A stretch of 64,000 bases of DNA, from the NCBI RefSeq assembly GCF_014646255.1, contig NZ_BMNC01000011.1, positions 1 through 64,000 of the forward strand. The letters are read 5' to 3'. This DNA is from Lentzea pudingi. GTDB lineage: Bacteria; Actinomycetota; Actinomycetes; Mycobacteriales; Pseudonocardiaceae. This document shows positions 54,201 to 63,396 of this stretch, one piece after another (within the stretch, counting starts at the first letter, position 1; each line of letters begins with the position of its first letter). The notes beneath the pieces were generated by a model. It was not told the origin of the DNA. It saw only the letters and a program-made list of their open reading frames with translations, and made no database searches. The position numbers and the translations under genes were made by a program.

Positions 54201-55395
54201 GGACCTGGACCGGGCGCCACTGCCGGAGTTGTTGCTTCAGTGCGGCGGACAGCACGCCGTCGGTGACCACCTGCATGCCCTCGACGGGACGGAGCACGCT
54301 CGCCAGTTGCTGGTGCAGATCGGCGGGCTGGCGGTGGACGCCGGAGAACTCGGCGGCGAGCCGGGCGCGCACCGCGTAGACGGCACGGGCTCGGCGGCGT
54401 TCGGCGGCGTGGGCGGAGCGCAGGTTCGTGAGCGCGTCGGCCAGTTCACCGGACACCTCGTGCACGTGGGCCAGCGCGAGCAGGCTTTCCGCGAGCAACG
54501 AGTCGAGCTGGTGGCGTTCGGCGCTCGCGGCGGCCTCGCGCAGCATGTCCCGGGCCAGCGCGACCCGGCCGGCGGGCAGGTGCACGCGCGTGGCCAGCGC
54601 CAGCCGGAGCCAGCCCGTCGTCGACGCCGACGGCGAGCGCACCGGGCGGTCGAGCAGCGGTGCGCCGGCGTCGGCCGCGTCGAGCAGGCGGTTCGCGTCC
54701 ATCAGCGCGAGCACCAGCTCCAGCGTGAGCCGGCCGACGCCTTGGCCGCTGTCCGCGCACGGATCGGAGAACCTGCTCAGCAGGTCGAGCCCTTCACGTG
54801 CGGCACCGATGGCGGCGGCGATGTCGCCCCACCGCCGGTGCTGCGCGGCCTGCACCGCGCGGATCAGACCGCGCAGCAGCAGACGTGTGTCCTCGTCGAG
54901 CGTCGTGTCGGCGACGTAGAGCTGGTCCGCCTCGGCGAGCGCCCTCGTGGGCTCGTCGCCGCGGCCGACCGTGACGAGGCACTCGCTGGCCTGCACCAGC
55001 GCGGACGCCCGCAGCTCCGCGGGCACGTCCGGCGCTTCGAGCACCGGGGTGACCGCGGCGAACCCCGTCAGCGGGGCTCCCACGGACCGCGCGCAGGCCG
55101 CGAGCTCGACTCGCAGCAGCCACGCGGTCTCGTACTCGCCCGCGGCCTCGGCCGCCTTGAGGGCGTCGATCGCCCTGTCGGCGAAGCGGACCTCGCGGCC
55201 CATGCGGTTGCCCGCGAAGACCACGAGCGACTCCGCACGCAGGCGGTCGGCTTCGTCGCGGCGGGTGGAGGCGAGCGCGACCGCGCGCTCACCCAGCACC
55301 AGAGCGAGCTCAGGTGCGCGCCAACGCAGCATCCAGGCGGGCACGACCAGCGTGCTCACCTCGACGTTCGCCTGCGTCTCGCCCCTCGCCGCCAC
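51289..55395 (-). CDS. Large mosaic repeat protein: helical-repeat N-terminus, QPGQ linker, RQEAA helix, FG-type tail
   Basis: This 1368-residue protein has four zones. Residues 1 to about 420 are helical repeats resembling TPR (runs of AALE/ALV-rich helix pairs). About 520-570 is a Gln-Pro-Gly repeat (GQPQPGQPQSG). About 575-750 is a charged helix with some 25 RQEAA/REEAA pentads, likely a single alpha-helix or coiled coil. The C-terminal 600 residues are disordered, with SSDALFGSGRSFGTQQD-like units. No signal peptide or membrane segment. It begins 18 bases after the EttA-like gene's stop. A scaffold role is a guess. The GTG at 55395 has only a distant ribosome site. Confidence 0.7.
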   Translation of the reverse strand: MAARGETQANVEVSTLVVPAWMLRWRAPELALVLGERAVALASTRRDEADRLRAESLVVFAGNRMGREVRFADRAIDALKAAEAAGEYETAWLLRVELAACARSVGAPLTGFAAVTPVLEAPDVPAELRASALVQASECLVTVGRGDEPTRALAEADQLYVADTTLDEDTRLLLRGLIRAVQAAQHRRWGDIAAAIGAAREGLDLLSRFSDPCADSGQGVGRLTLELVLALMDANRLLDAADAGAPLLDRPVRSPSASTTGWLRLALATRVHLPAGRVALARDMLREAAASAERHQLDSLLAESLLALAHVHEVSGELADALTNLRSAHAAERRRARAVYAVRARLAAEFSGVHRQPADLHQQLASVLRPVEGMQVVTDGVLSAALKQQLRQWRPVQVRKGDGLKVQRVRRAAEDMTVEGLSAARQHAADRWRMVQPFGEPDDKTPEAVEPPPAPLPSSSSSSPSDRTVPASGLIASAGAMVSGRRRAARVAAGEIDDDRPTTIAEIPITPALPDTEPPPGRQPGQPQSGQRESGQPQPGQPQPGQPQPGQPQSGQPESGQPQTGQPQLTVEQERKRKVEQQLMELQREARRQIEAERQARAEQRAQAEREAQAAEEAARQEAARQEAARQEAARQEAAREEAARQEAARQEAARQAAAREEAARQEAARQESARQELARQEVARQEAVRQEEARREAARQEAVRRDVARQEAAHQEVARQAVEREEAAKEAAAREEAARAEAAARAEASGSQSESVLDMLKAQGLRAGGRRRARAAEPEADTPSWRVEPPSSLRHDTSASEPSQNYFADSGLSSRSDRFGDKPSSSRPDYSGDQETLDGSSRSGLAAAFSRAPAAPDFGPHLDEPAYPPHTPAAGFPATAHDPDERKLPDLDFSVLDFSTPKPKPAASDPTPPEPAEDPDREREQNPLPHASDPIPPVPAEIPQAPEPDLMSTTFLSSADVDDDPSDLPTAPVRVQSQPDQPSFGTQTSFGTQAFGSSPSVDSQSDTDAPTETGFRAVGEPDQAASYDFFASDSEAPSTEPGDAPGSSSKSESTERTGRPSSRRRPSELSLADLLAEALVAYETGRRSDEDQVDAADLDAPGWSAAEPAPDTSATDHPALPADTGPATADPASRPGELFGAATTGAATDATSGSDALFGPGRSFGSGQDSAAESPSSSEALFRTGLSFGAQQDSAAETAPSSDALFGSGRSFGTQDHATSSDTPFDAPQESAGLSDPLFGTGRSSDAQQDSARSPDPLFGTGRPFGTQQDPAPSPDTPFGASHSFGSQQPPLPELSTESSQSSLSRVHGFPTQSSQESYFAGTPAEESAQEKTGPIAPVPAASDSETTGPIRPVRADGPPGWTLPGV
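51530..51920 (-). repeat. FG-type repeats coding for the tail of the mosaic protein
   Basis: About eight imperfect units of roughly 16-19 residues with the pattern LFG-x-GRSFG-x-QQDSA. They are Ser, Gly and Phe-rich and likely disordered. Confidence 0.75.
53150..53553 (-). repeat. RQEAA pentapeptide repeat region
   Basis: About 25 pentads of (R/A)(Q/E)EAA with Arg, Gln, Glu and Ala at fixed places. The pattern predicts a long, charged, solvent-exposed alpha-helix. DNA units of 15 bp vary at third positions. Confidence 0.85.
53691..53843 (-). repeat. Gln-Pro-Gly/Ser linker repeat
   Basis: About ten units of five residues, GQPQ(P/S/T), make a flexible, extended linker between the helical-repeat domain and the RQEAA helix. 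Confidence 0.8.
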
Positions 55396-55413
55396 GACGT
55401 CGCCGTTGCCCTC

Positions 55414-57090
<1,677 letters not shown>

Positions 57091-57352
57091 GGCGGCGATC
57101 GTAGAGCGGTGCCCAGAGGCTCCTGACCTCGGTCGCCGACAAGCAGCCGCCCACCCCCGGAACGAGCGTCACGCGACTCGGTGACCAGCCCGTTCCATTC
57201 GAACGTGAACGACCCTCGGCGATCGGTCCTCAGCGGCTCCGACCTACGAGCTTCCCTCCCTCTTCGTGGATCTCGGTACGTACATCTTCTCCGGCTCCGC
57301 CCGCTCGTTCGGGTGACTTCTCGAAGTCCGGAACCGGGTTGCCCCGAACGGC

Positions 57353-57766
57353 TCAGAAAGGAACGGGTTCCTCGGCGAGATCTTCGGCGGCCTGTGGCTC
57401 AACGAGCGGTGCGCCACCCAGTGACTGCACCCGGCTCAAGTCCAGCCCGACGTGCACGGCGTCGAGGTGGATCGCCAGCCTCTTCCCGTCGTCCTTCTCG
57501 TAGTACCGCATGCGCAGCTTGCCCTGGACGATCACCGGATCACCCTTGGACAGCGTGGTCTTCACGCTGTCGGCGAGCTTGCGCCAGCACGAAACGCTCA
57601 ACCACAACGTCTCGCCGTCCTCCCAGTCGCCCGCCGCCGTGTTGTACCGGCGCTCAGTCGAGCTGATGCGGAAGAACGCGGACGCCTTGCCGTCTTCGCC
57701 GTGCTTGTACGTGATGTCGTTGACGACAGTGCCAACAACGGTGATCACGGTGGAATTCCAGGACAT
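57353..57766 (-). CDS. ssb: Single-stranded DNA-binding protein (second SSB type)
   Basis: This 137-residue OB-fold protein has STVITVVGTVVNDITYK, FRISSTERRYN and KGDPVIVQGKLRMRYYEKDDG. It is shorter than the main SSB and lacks its long disordered region, yet ends EEPVPF, close to the acidic partner-binding tip DDDIPF. Position matches Rv2478c. ATG 57766 is supported by GGAGG 8 bases upstream; a longer frame from TTG 57853 adds a Pro-rich leader and is unlikely. Confidence 0.88.
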   Translation of the reverse strand: MSWNSTVITVVGTVVNDITYKHGEDGKASAFFRISSTERRYNTAAGDWEDGETLWLSVSCWRKLADSVKTTLSKGDPVIVQGKLRMRYYEKDDGKRLAIHLDAVHVGLDLSRVQSLGGAPLVEPQAAEDLAEEPVPF

Positions 57767-57946
57767 CGGGTTCGCCTCCAGGTCGCGGGTTCGTGGTCCA
57801 GGTTGCTCCGGGGGCAGATGGCCGGGGTGGGGTGGCGGCGGATCTGTGGACAACTCGCGGGTTGTGGACAGGTCGAGATCTTGAACGGTCTCGGACCCCG
57901 GAATTGTCGGGGGCGCGTGCTAGGGCGGGACTCGACCGGAACCGAG

Positions 57947-57988
57947 TGAGTGAGCGCCCACTCATTGACATGAGTGAGGACTCACTCA
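57947..57988. promoter_or_regulatory. TGAGTGAG operator array for the TetR regulator
   Basis: An 18-bp palindrome TGAGTGAG-GA-CTCACTCA (57971-57988) fills the whole spacer between the -35 and -10. Upstream half-sites TGAGTGAG (57947-57954) and CACTCA (57959-57964) repeat the same word. The layout fits TetR autorepression. Confidence 0.7.
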
Positions 57989-57994
57989 TACAGT
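57965..57994 (+). promoter_or_regulatory. Promoter of the TetR-ABC exporter operon
   Basis: TTGACA (57965-57970) and TACAGT (57989-57994) have an 18-base spacer. The -10 ends 7 bases before GTG 58002, so the mRNA is probably leaderless. It is the best housekeeping-type promoter in the window. Confidence 0.7.
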
Positions 57995-58001
57995 TGCGGA
58001 C

Positions 58002-58610
58002 GTGTCAGAGGAACCTCGCCGCCGCCGCGCCCCCGCGATGAGCCCGGAGGATCGCCGCGAAGCGATCGTCCAGGCCACGCTGCCGCTCGTCGTGAAGGCC
58101 GGCGCGAACGTCACCACCAGCCAGATCGCCGCCGCGGCCGGGATCGCGGAAGGCACGGTGTTCCGCGTCTTCAAGGACAAGGCGGAGCTGCTCGACGCGT
58201 GCATCCAGCGCGCGTTGCACTCCGACGAGGAGGTCGCACGCCTCGCGGCGATCCCGGCGGACGTGCCGCTCGAGGAGCGGCTCACCGCGGGCGTCGCGAC
58301 GTTCAGCGGCTACCTCGACCGCATGTGGGGTGTCATCGGCGCGCTGCGCGAGTCCGGCTACCACCCCCGCGACGAGGACCACAAGAAGCACAAGGGCCCG
58401 CCGATCGGCATGCAACAGCTGTCCGAGGAGGTCGCCGGTCTCTTCGGCGACGCCGACCTGCGCGTCAGCCCCGACCTCGCCGGGCGGATGTTGCTCGGCG
58501 CGGTCTTCACGAACCGCATGGGCTCGGGTTTCGGCCAGACCGAGGCCGAACCCGCCGCCATCGTCGAACTTTTCCTGCACGGCGCACTCAAGGGGGAGAC
58601 AAATGAGTGA
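58002..58610 (+). CDS. TetR-family repressor
   Basis: This 202-residue regulator has an N-terminal helix-turn-helix (TTSQIAAAAGIAEGTVFRVFKDKAELLDACI) and an all-helical ligand domain. GTG 58002 has no ribosome site; TACAGT seven bases upstream suggests a leaderless message. The operator in its own promoter implies autorepression. Its stop codon overlaps the ATP-binding gene by 8 bases, so repressor and exporter are made together and probably induced by the exported compound. Confidence 0.9.
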   Translation: MSEEPRRRRAPAMSPEDRREAIVQATLPLVVKAGANVTTSQIAAAAGIAEGTVFRVFKDKAELLDACIQRALHSDEEVARLAAIPADVPLEERLTAGVATFSGYLDRMWGVIGALRESGYHPRDEDHKKHKGPPIGMQQLSEEVAGLFGDADLRVSPDLAGRMLLGAVFTNRMGSGFGQTEAEPAAIVELFLHGALKGETNE

Positions 58611-59526
58611 GCTCATGATCGAAGCCCACGAGGTGAGCAAGAAGTTCGGCGACGTGAACGCACTCGACGGCGTGAGCGTCACCGCGAAGAAGGGCACCGT
58701 TCTCGGCCTCCTCGGCCACAACGGCGCCGGCAAGACCACGCTGGTCAACCTCCTCACCACGATGCTGCCGCCGTCCGGCGGCACCGCGAGGGTCGCGGGG
58801 TTCGACGTCGTGAAGCAGAGCCACGAGGTCCGCAGCCGCATCGGCCTGACCGGCCAGTTCGCCGCCGTCGACGAGCAGCTCAGCGGCCACGACAACCTGG
58901 TCCTGATCGCCCGCCTGCTCGGCGCGAGCCGCAGGCAGGCCCATCAGCGCGCGGACGACCTGCTGGAGCAGTTCGACCTCACCGACGCCGCCAAGCGCAA
59001 CGCCAAGACCTACTCCGGCGGCATGCGGCGGCGCCTCGACCTGGCCGCGTCGCTGGTCGGCAACCCCGAGGTGCTGTTCCTGGACGAGCCGACCACCGGC
59101 CTCGACCCGGCCAGCCGCCTCGCGATGTGGGAGATCGTCGAGAAGCTCGTCGCGGACGGCACGACCGTGCTGCTCACGACCCAGTACCTGGACGAGGCCG
59201 ACCGGCTCGCCGACCAGATCACCGTGCTGTCCCACGGCAAGGTCGTCGCGTCCGGCACCTCGGCCGAGCTCAAGGCCCAGGTCGGCCAGCGCACGGTCAC
59301 GGTCACGCTCGACTCGGTGTCCGAAGTGGACCTCGCGTTGAAGGCCGTCGGCTCCGTGGGGCTCCATCCCGTCGCGGAGGGCCTCACGCTCACGACTCCC
59401 GTCAGCGCGTCACGCGACCTTGCGACGGTCGTGCGCGCGTTGGACGACAACGGCTTGGAGGCGCACGAAATCGGCCTCAAGGAGCCCACCTTGGACGACG
59501 TCTACCTCACGCTCGCCGCGAACTAG
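58603..59526 (+). CDS. ABC exporter ATP-binding protein (DrrA-like)
   Basis: This 307-residue ATPase has Walker A GHNGAGKTT, signature YSGGMRRRLDLAASLVGNP, Walker B VLFLDEPTTGLDP and H-loop TTQYLDEADRLAD, the pattern of daunorubicin-resistance (DrrA) and antibiotic exporters. The C-terminal DrrA-like domain ends KEPTLDDVYLTL. It pairs with the permease 9 bases downstream. ATG 58603 lies behind GGGGGAG. Confidence 0.92.
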   Translation: MSELMIEAHEVSKKFGDVNALDGVSVTAKKGTVLGLLGHNGAGKTTLVNLLTTMLPPSGGTARVAGFDVVKQSHEVRSRIGLTGQFAAVDEQLSGHDNLVLIARLLGASRRQAHQRADDLLEQFDLTDAAKRNAKTYSGGMRRRLDLAASLVGNPEVLFLDEPTTGLDPASRLAMWEIVEKLVADGTTVLLTTQYLDEADRLADQITVLSHGKVVASGTSAELKAQVGQRTVTVTLDSVSEVDLALKAVGSVGLHPVAEGLTLTTPVSASRDLATVVRALDDNGLEAHEIGLKEPTLDDVYLTLAAN

Positions 59527-59535
59527 GGGGAAATC

Positions 59536-60333
59536 ATGGCGACTCTGACCTGGCACGGCAGCAGCTACCCAACGCAAGTCCTCGTTCTGACCGGCCGTTC
59601 ACTGCGCGCACTGCTGCGCACGCCCGCACTCGTCTTCTTCAGCATCCTGCAGCCGTTGATCATGCTGACGCTGTTCAGCCAGATCTTCGGCACCATCACG
59701 TCCACGGCGAACTTCCCGCCGGGCATGAGTTACATCAACTTCCTGCTGCCCGCGATCCTCGTGAACACCGCGATGCAGTCCTCTCTCGCGTCCGGCATCG
59801 GGCTCGTGCAGGACATGTCGAACGGTGTGCTCGCACGGTTCCGTTCGCTGCCCATCCGCCCAAGCACGGTTCTGTTGGCGCGTAACCTTTCCGACGCGGT
59901 CCGCACCGCGTTCCAGCTGGTGCTGATGATCGCGTTCGGCATCTTGGTGTTCGGCTTCCGCCCGGACGGCGGCATGCTCGGCACCCTCGCCGCGCTGGGC
60001 CTGGCACTGGTGGTCGGATGGGCGCTGAGCTGGGTGTTCATCGCGATCGCCGCCTGGGTGCGCAAGGCCGAGCTCATGCAGACCGTCGGCTTCCTGGCGA
60101 TGTTCCCGCTGATGTTCGCGTCCAGCGCGTTCGTGCCGATCAACGGCCTGCCGGGCTGGTTGCAGGCGATCGCGAAGGTCAACCCGCTGACCTACGCGGT
60201 CGACGCCGCCCGCAGCCTCGCGCTCGCCCACCCCGTCACGGGAGTGGCCGGCGCGCTGGTCACGAGCGGCGTGATCGCGGCGATCGGCGCGTTCTTCGCG
60301 GTCCGCGGCTTCCGCAGGCCCCTGTCGGTCTAG
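59536..60333 (+). CDS. ABC-2 type exporter permease (DrrB-like)
   Basis: This 265-residue membrane protein has six helices and the ABC-2 pattern: FFSILQPLIMLTLFSQIF early and GFLAMFPLMFASSAFVPINGLP followed by NPLTYAVDAAR late, as in DrrB-type drug exporters. It forms the membrane part of the exporter with the preceding ATPase. Its last codons and TAG stop lie within a 20-bp sequence repeated at 61290-61309; a terminator follows at once. Confidence 0.92.
   Translation: MATLTWHGSSYPTQVLVLTGRSLRALLRTPALVFFSILQPLIMLTLFSQIFGTITSTANFPPGMSYINFLLPAILVNTAMQSSLASGIGLVQDMSNGVLARFRSLPIRPSTVLLARNLSDAVRTAFQLVLMIAFGILVFGFRPDGGMLGTLAALGLALVVGWALSWVFIAIAAWVRKAELMQTVGFLAMFPLMFASSAFVPINGLPGWLQAIAKVNPLTYAVDAARSLALAHPVTGVAGALVTSGVIAAIGAFFAVRGFRRPLSV
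60313..60332. repeat. Direct repeat, left copy (20 bp)
   Basis: CGCAGGCCCCTGTCGGTCTA codes for the last residues of the ABC permease (RRPLSV) and most of its stop codon. An identical copy lies at 61290-61309, 977 bp away. Confidence 0.9.
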
Positions 60334-60373
60334 ACGAGGTGGGCCGGTCCGCACAGGTCGGCCCACCTTGTCT
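60332..60373. terminator. Terminator of the TetR-ABC operon
   Basis: A 15-bp stem with one mismatch (60332-60346 with 60359-60373) closes a 12-base loop and begins inside the stop codon of the permease gene. Confidence 0.8.
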
Positions 60374-60381
60374 GTCCAGGA

Positions 60382-61098
60382 CTAGTCGTCGCATTCGGCT
60401 CTCGGCGCAGGTGCGTCGAAGATGTCAACAACAAGCTCGGACGTGGTCGCAGATTCATGCGGATCATCACCGGCACCGTGCTCGACCGCGTGGACACGAA
60501 CCCATCGTCCGAGTTCAGCTTGAGCTCTGGCTACCGTCAGGGCCGCACGGACAGGGTCACCACCTGTTGATTCACGACTCGTCCAGGTCCTCACGAGCTC
60601 TACCCCTGTGGGGAGGTACCAACTGCGCGGCTCCACGCTGCCGGGCACGAAGGCTTGGGCAGTCATCAGCTCGAACTCCCAGCCGGTTCTGCCGTCCTCT
60701 TCGATCTGGTTCTCCAGGCGCAGGCCTAGTCCCAACCAGTATGCGGAAGCGACGTGCCTTTCCAGCTCAGCATCGAGGCGACTGAAATAAGACAGCCTCA
60801 AGTTCTCAATCGGTCCGTACCAGCTGAATCTCTCTGGCATTGGCGGACACTGTTCGTTCAGAAACCGACGAACAGCCATCCGCACAGCATCCGGGACTCG
60901 CTCGAGCACCTTCTCCAGCGGACCGGGCGCGCGAGCGAAAAGGAACTCGTTCAACTCTCCGACGAGGTCATCAGTGAGGTCAAGATCGCTGCTGCTCAGT
61001 GCGGTCACGGCTACGAGGTGGTCCGTCTCGCCTGAGTCGAGCGCGAACAGCCGACTCTTACCTGGACTCTTGTGAGCCAGAAACTGGCTAATGGTCAC
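60382..61098 (-). CDS. Protein of unknown function inside a direct-repeat-flanked segment
   Basis: This 238-residue soluble protein has no signal, membrane helix or recognised motif; it is rich in Glu, Arg, Leu and Trp (ERFSWYGPIENLRLSYFSRL; WYLPTGVELVRTWTS). GTG 61098 is chosen because GGAGG lies 5 bases upstream; longer ATG starts lack a ribosome site. Its codons use A and T at third positions more than its neighbours, for example in AGTTCTCAATCGG. It is the only gene between exact 20-bp direct repeats. Origin by lateral transfer is likely; function unknown. Confidence 0.65.
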   Translation of the reverse strand: MTISQFLAHKSPGKSRLFALDSGETDHLVAVTALSSSDLDLTDDLVGELNEFLFARAPGPLEKVLERVPDAVRMAVRRFLNEQCPPMPERFSWYGPIENLRLSYFSRLDAELERHVASAYWLGLGLRLENQIEEDGRTGWEFELMTAQAFVPGSVEPRSWYLPTGVELVRTWTSRESTGGDPVRAALTVARAQAELGRWVRVHAVEHGAGDDPHESATTSELVVDIFDAPAPRAECDD

Positions 61099-61289
61099 AA
61101 CTGCCTCCATCACGGCACGCGAAGCAGGCATGTGCCAGCTCCGCGAGGGTCTGTTGAGGCGTGTCAACGAGGCTACGGACCACGTCGCATGGCCTGGAAA
61201 TGCTGTCGGTCGAGGTGCAGCCCCGACCGCATGGCACATCCAGGATGTCAGAACCTCGGTCCGATGACCCTTCCCCGATCAGGCGATTT

Positions 61290-61309
61290 CGCAGGCCCCT
61301 GTCGGTCTA
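61290..61309. repeat. Direct repeat, right copy (20 bp)
   Basis: Identical to 60313-60332. It carries, on the minus strand, the TAG stop of the CopD/CtaG gene (61307-61309). Only TT before a single mismatch extends the identity outward. Confidence 0.9.
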
Positions 61310-63238
61310 ACCCTTCTCGGAGATCTTCTTCAGCATCGCGTTGTAGGCCTCGAGGTCGGCGTCCCCATCGGCGTCGGCCTTGCGGTCGTACCGCTTCGCG
61401 TCCCGGCCGTCCTGCCGCGCCCACTGCGTGAGCAAGGCGACCATGACCACGAGCAACGGGATCTCGCCCGCCGCCCACGCGATGCCGCCGCCGAGTCGCT
61501 GGTCCTCCAGCAGGTTCTGCACCCACGGCAACGCCAGACCGCGGTAGAACTGCTCACCGATGACGGTCGCGGAGCTCATCAGGATGACGCCGAAGAACGC
61601 GTGGAACGGGATCGACGCGAACAACAGCCCCAACCGGCCGAGCGGCGGCAGCTTGTTCGGTGACGGGTCCACGCCGATCACAGGCCAGTAGAAGACATAG
61701 CCCGCGAGGATGAAGTGCGCGTTCATCGCGAGGTGCGCCCAGTGGAACGGCAGCGCGGCCTCGAAGAGCCCGGAGAAGTACAAGGCGTAGAACGAGCCGA
61801 CGAACAGGGCGAGCGCCACGAAGGGGTTCGTCAGCAGCCGTGCGACCGGTGAGTGCACGAAGGCCAGCACCCACTCTCGCGGACCCGGCACCTCCTTGTT
61901 GACCGGCAACGCGCGCAACGCCAGCGTGACTGGTCCACCCAGCACGAACAGGATCGGCGTCAGCATGGACAGCACCATGTGCGCTTCCATGTGGACGCTG
62001 AACATCGCCGGCGCGTACCGGCCCATGCCCGACGACGTCGCGAACAGCAGCGAGAAACACCCGGACAGCCACGCGACGGTGCGGCCCACCGGCCACGTGT
62101 CACCGCGCTGGGAGAGCCTGCGCACGCCCAGGACGTAGAGCAGGGCCAGGGCCAGCGCCGCGGTTCCGAAGATCAGGTCGAAGCGCCAGTCGAACAGGAT
62201 GGCCGCGAGCGTCGGCGGTCCGTCGAGGTCGTAGCCGATCGCGATCTCCGTGCGGCTGGGCAGTTCGCTGCTGCCGCCGGGAGGGGGCGTGCGGGCCAGC
62301 GCCACGGCCAGGCCGATGGTGAACATCATCAGCAGGATCTCGATGCCGGCGAGCTTCAGCAACGCGTGCGGCTTGCCGTCGGCCACGCCCTTCACGCCGC
62401 GTTCGCGCTGGAAGTAGCCGAACACGCCGAGCAGCAGCAGGCACGCGAGCTTGCCGAGCGTCAGCCAGCCGTAAGTAGACGTCACGAGGTCGACGGGCGT
62501 GATGCGCACCAGGGCGTTCACCACGCCCGAGACGGCCATCACGATCCAGCAGACCAGCGCGATCTTCGAGAACCTCGCCGCGGCGAGCGGGAGGTGCGCC
62601 CCGCCACGCCTGCCGTGCGCGAGCAACGCGATCAAGCCGCCCACCCACAACACCGCGGCGACAAGGTGGAACAACAGGCTGTTGGTCGCCATGTCGTGCG
62701 AGCCGCCGGACGACGAATGTCCCGTGACCGCAACCGGAACCAACGCGAAGACGGCACCGAACAGCAGGACCGTCGTCCATCCCCACGACAGCACCAGACG
62801 GCAGCCCAGCGCGAGCAACGCCACGATGATCGCCGTCAGCATCCACGCCTTCGACTGCTCCAGCAGCATCGCCGTCGCGACCATCTGACTGAAGGTGAAC
62901 GAGCTCACCGGACGGTCGATCGCGGCCGCTGTGTTGAACGGCACCGACAGCAGTGCACCCACGAGCCACACGAGCGCGAACCACCCAGCGGTGCGCAGCG
63001 CCGCATAACCGTCCGCTGCGAGAGTGCCGGACTTCTGCGGTGGCACGAGGAACGCCGCCAACAACAACGAGCCGATGGTCACCACCGCACCCGTCTCGGT
63101 CAGCACGCGCACGATCAGCAGCCCTGCCGGAGGGTTGCTCTCGATCGAGCTCAGCGCGACAGCGGCGAGCGAGGCCACCGCGAAGCCGATGACGACGAGG
63201 GGCACCAAACCCGTTCTGGTGGAGCGTTCGATTGGCAC
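61307..63238 (-). CDS. CopD/CtaG fusion: copper-transport and cytochrome oxidase assembly membrane protein
   Basis: This 643-residue membrane protein has about 15 helices in two parts. The N-terminal half resembles CopD (GHSSSGGSHDMATNSLLFHL with putative copper His and Met residues). The C-terminal half resembles Caa3 assembly CtaG (FSVHMEAHMVLSMLTPILFV; HWAHLAMNAHFILAGYVFYW). The same fusion occurs in mycobacteria and Streptomyces and is thought to deliver copper to cytochrome c oxidase. The stop codon lies in the right direct repeat. GTG 63238 precedes PIERSTRTGLVPLV; the tail after residue 600 is polar. Confidence 0.88.
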   Translation of the reverse strand: MPIERSTRTGLVPLVVIGFAVASLAAVALSSIESNPPAGLLIVRVLTETGAVVTIGSLLLAAFLVPPQKSGTLAADGYAALRTAGWFALVWLVGALLSVPFNTAAAIDRPVSSFTFSQMVATAMLLEQSKAWMLTAIIVALLALGCRLVLSWGWTTVLLFGAVFALVPVAVTGHSSSGGSHDMATNSLLFHLVAAVLWVGGLIALLAHGRRGGAHLPLAAARFSKIALVCWIVMAVSGVVNALVRITPVDLVTSTYGWLTLGKLACLLLLGVFGYFQRERGVKGVADGKPHALLKLAGIEILLMMFTIGLAVALARTPPPGGSSELPSRTEIAIGYDLDGPPTLAAILFDWRFDLIFGTAALALALLYVLGVRRLSQRGDTWPVGRTVAWLSGCFSLLFATSSGMGRYAPAMFSVHMEAHMVLSMLTPILFVLGGPVTLALRALPVNKEVPGPREWVLAFVHSPVARLLTNPFVALALFVGSFYALYFSGLFEAALPFHWAHLAMNAHFILAGYVFYWPVIGVDPSPNKLPPLGRLGLLFASIPFHAFFGVILMSSATVIGEQFYRGLALPWVQNLLEDQRLGGGIAWAAGEIPLLVVMVALLTQWARQDGRDAKRYDRKADADGDADLEAYNAMLKKISEKG

Positions 63239-63273
63239 GCCCCGGAGCCTACGACCCTCTGGTGTTGCGCCGT

Positions 63274-63396
63274 GTGAGACGTTCTCCCCTTCTCCTGCTC
63301 GTGCTGCTCTCGCTGACCGGTCGCACGTACTCCATCCAGGGCGAACCCATCGCGGCACCACTGCCCCATTGGCGATCGCCACGGCGCGCAAGCCGC
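63274..63396 (+). pseudogene. Possible decayed lipoprotein gene fragment
   Basis: From GTG 63274 the frame reads VRRSPLLLLVLLSLTGRTYS then IQGEPIAAPLP, which looks like a lipoprotein signal with the lipobox Cys changed to Arg (CGC for TGC) and the start of a mature region (IQGEPIA). The frame continues into antisense of the MFS gene with no sensible protein. A short remnant of a former lipoprotein gene is a reasonable reading, but chance cannot be excluded. Confidence 0.3.

Noticed and set aside
60333..61289. Insertion sequence between the 20-bp direct repeats
   Set aside because: No transposase and no terminal inverted repeats were found, so it is listed as a cassette of unknown mechanism.
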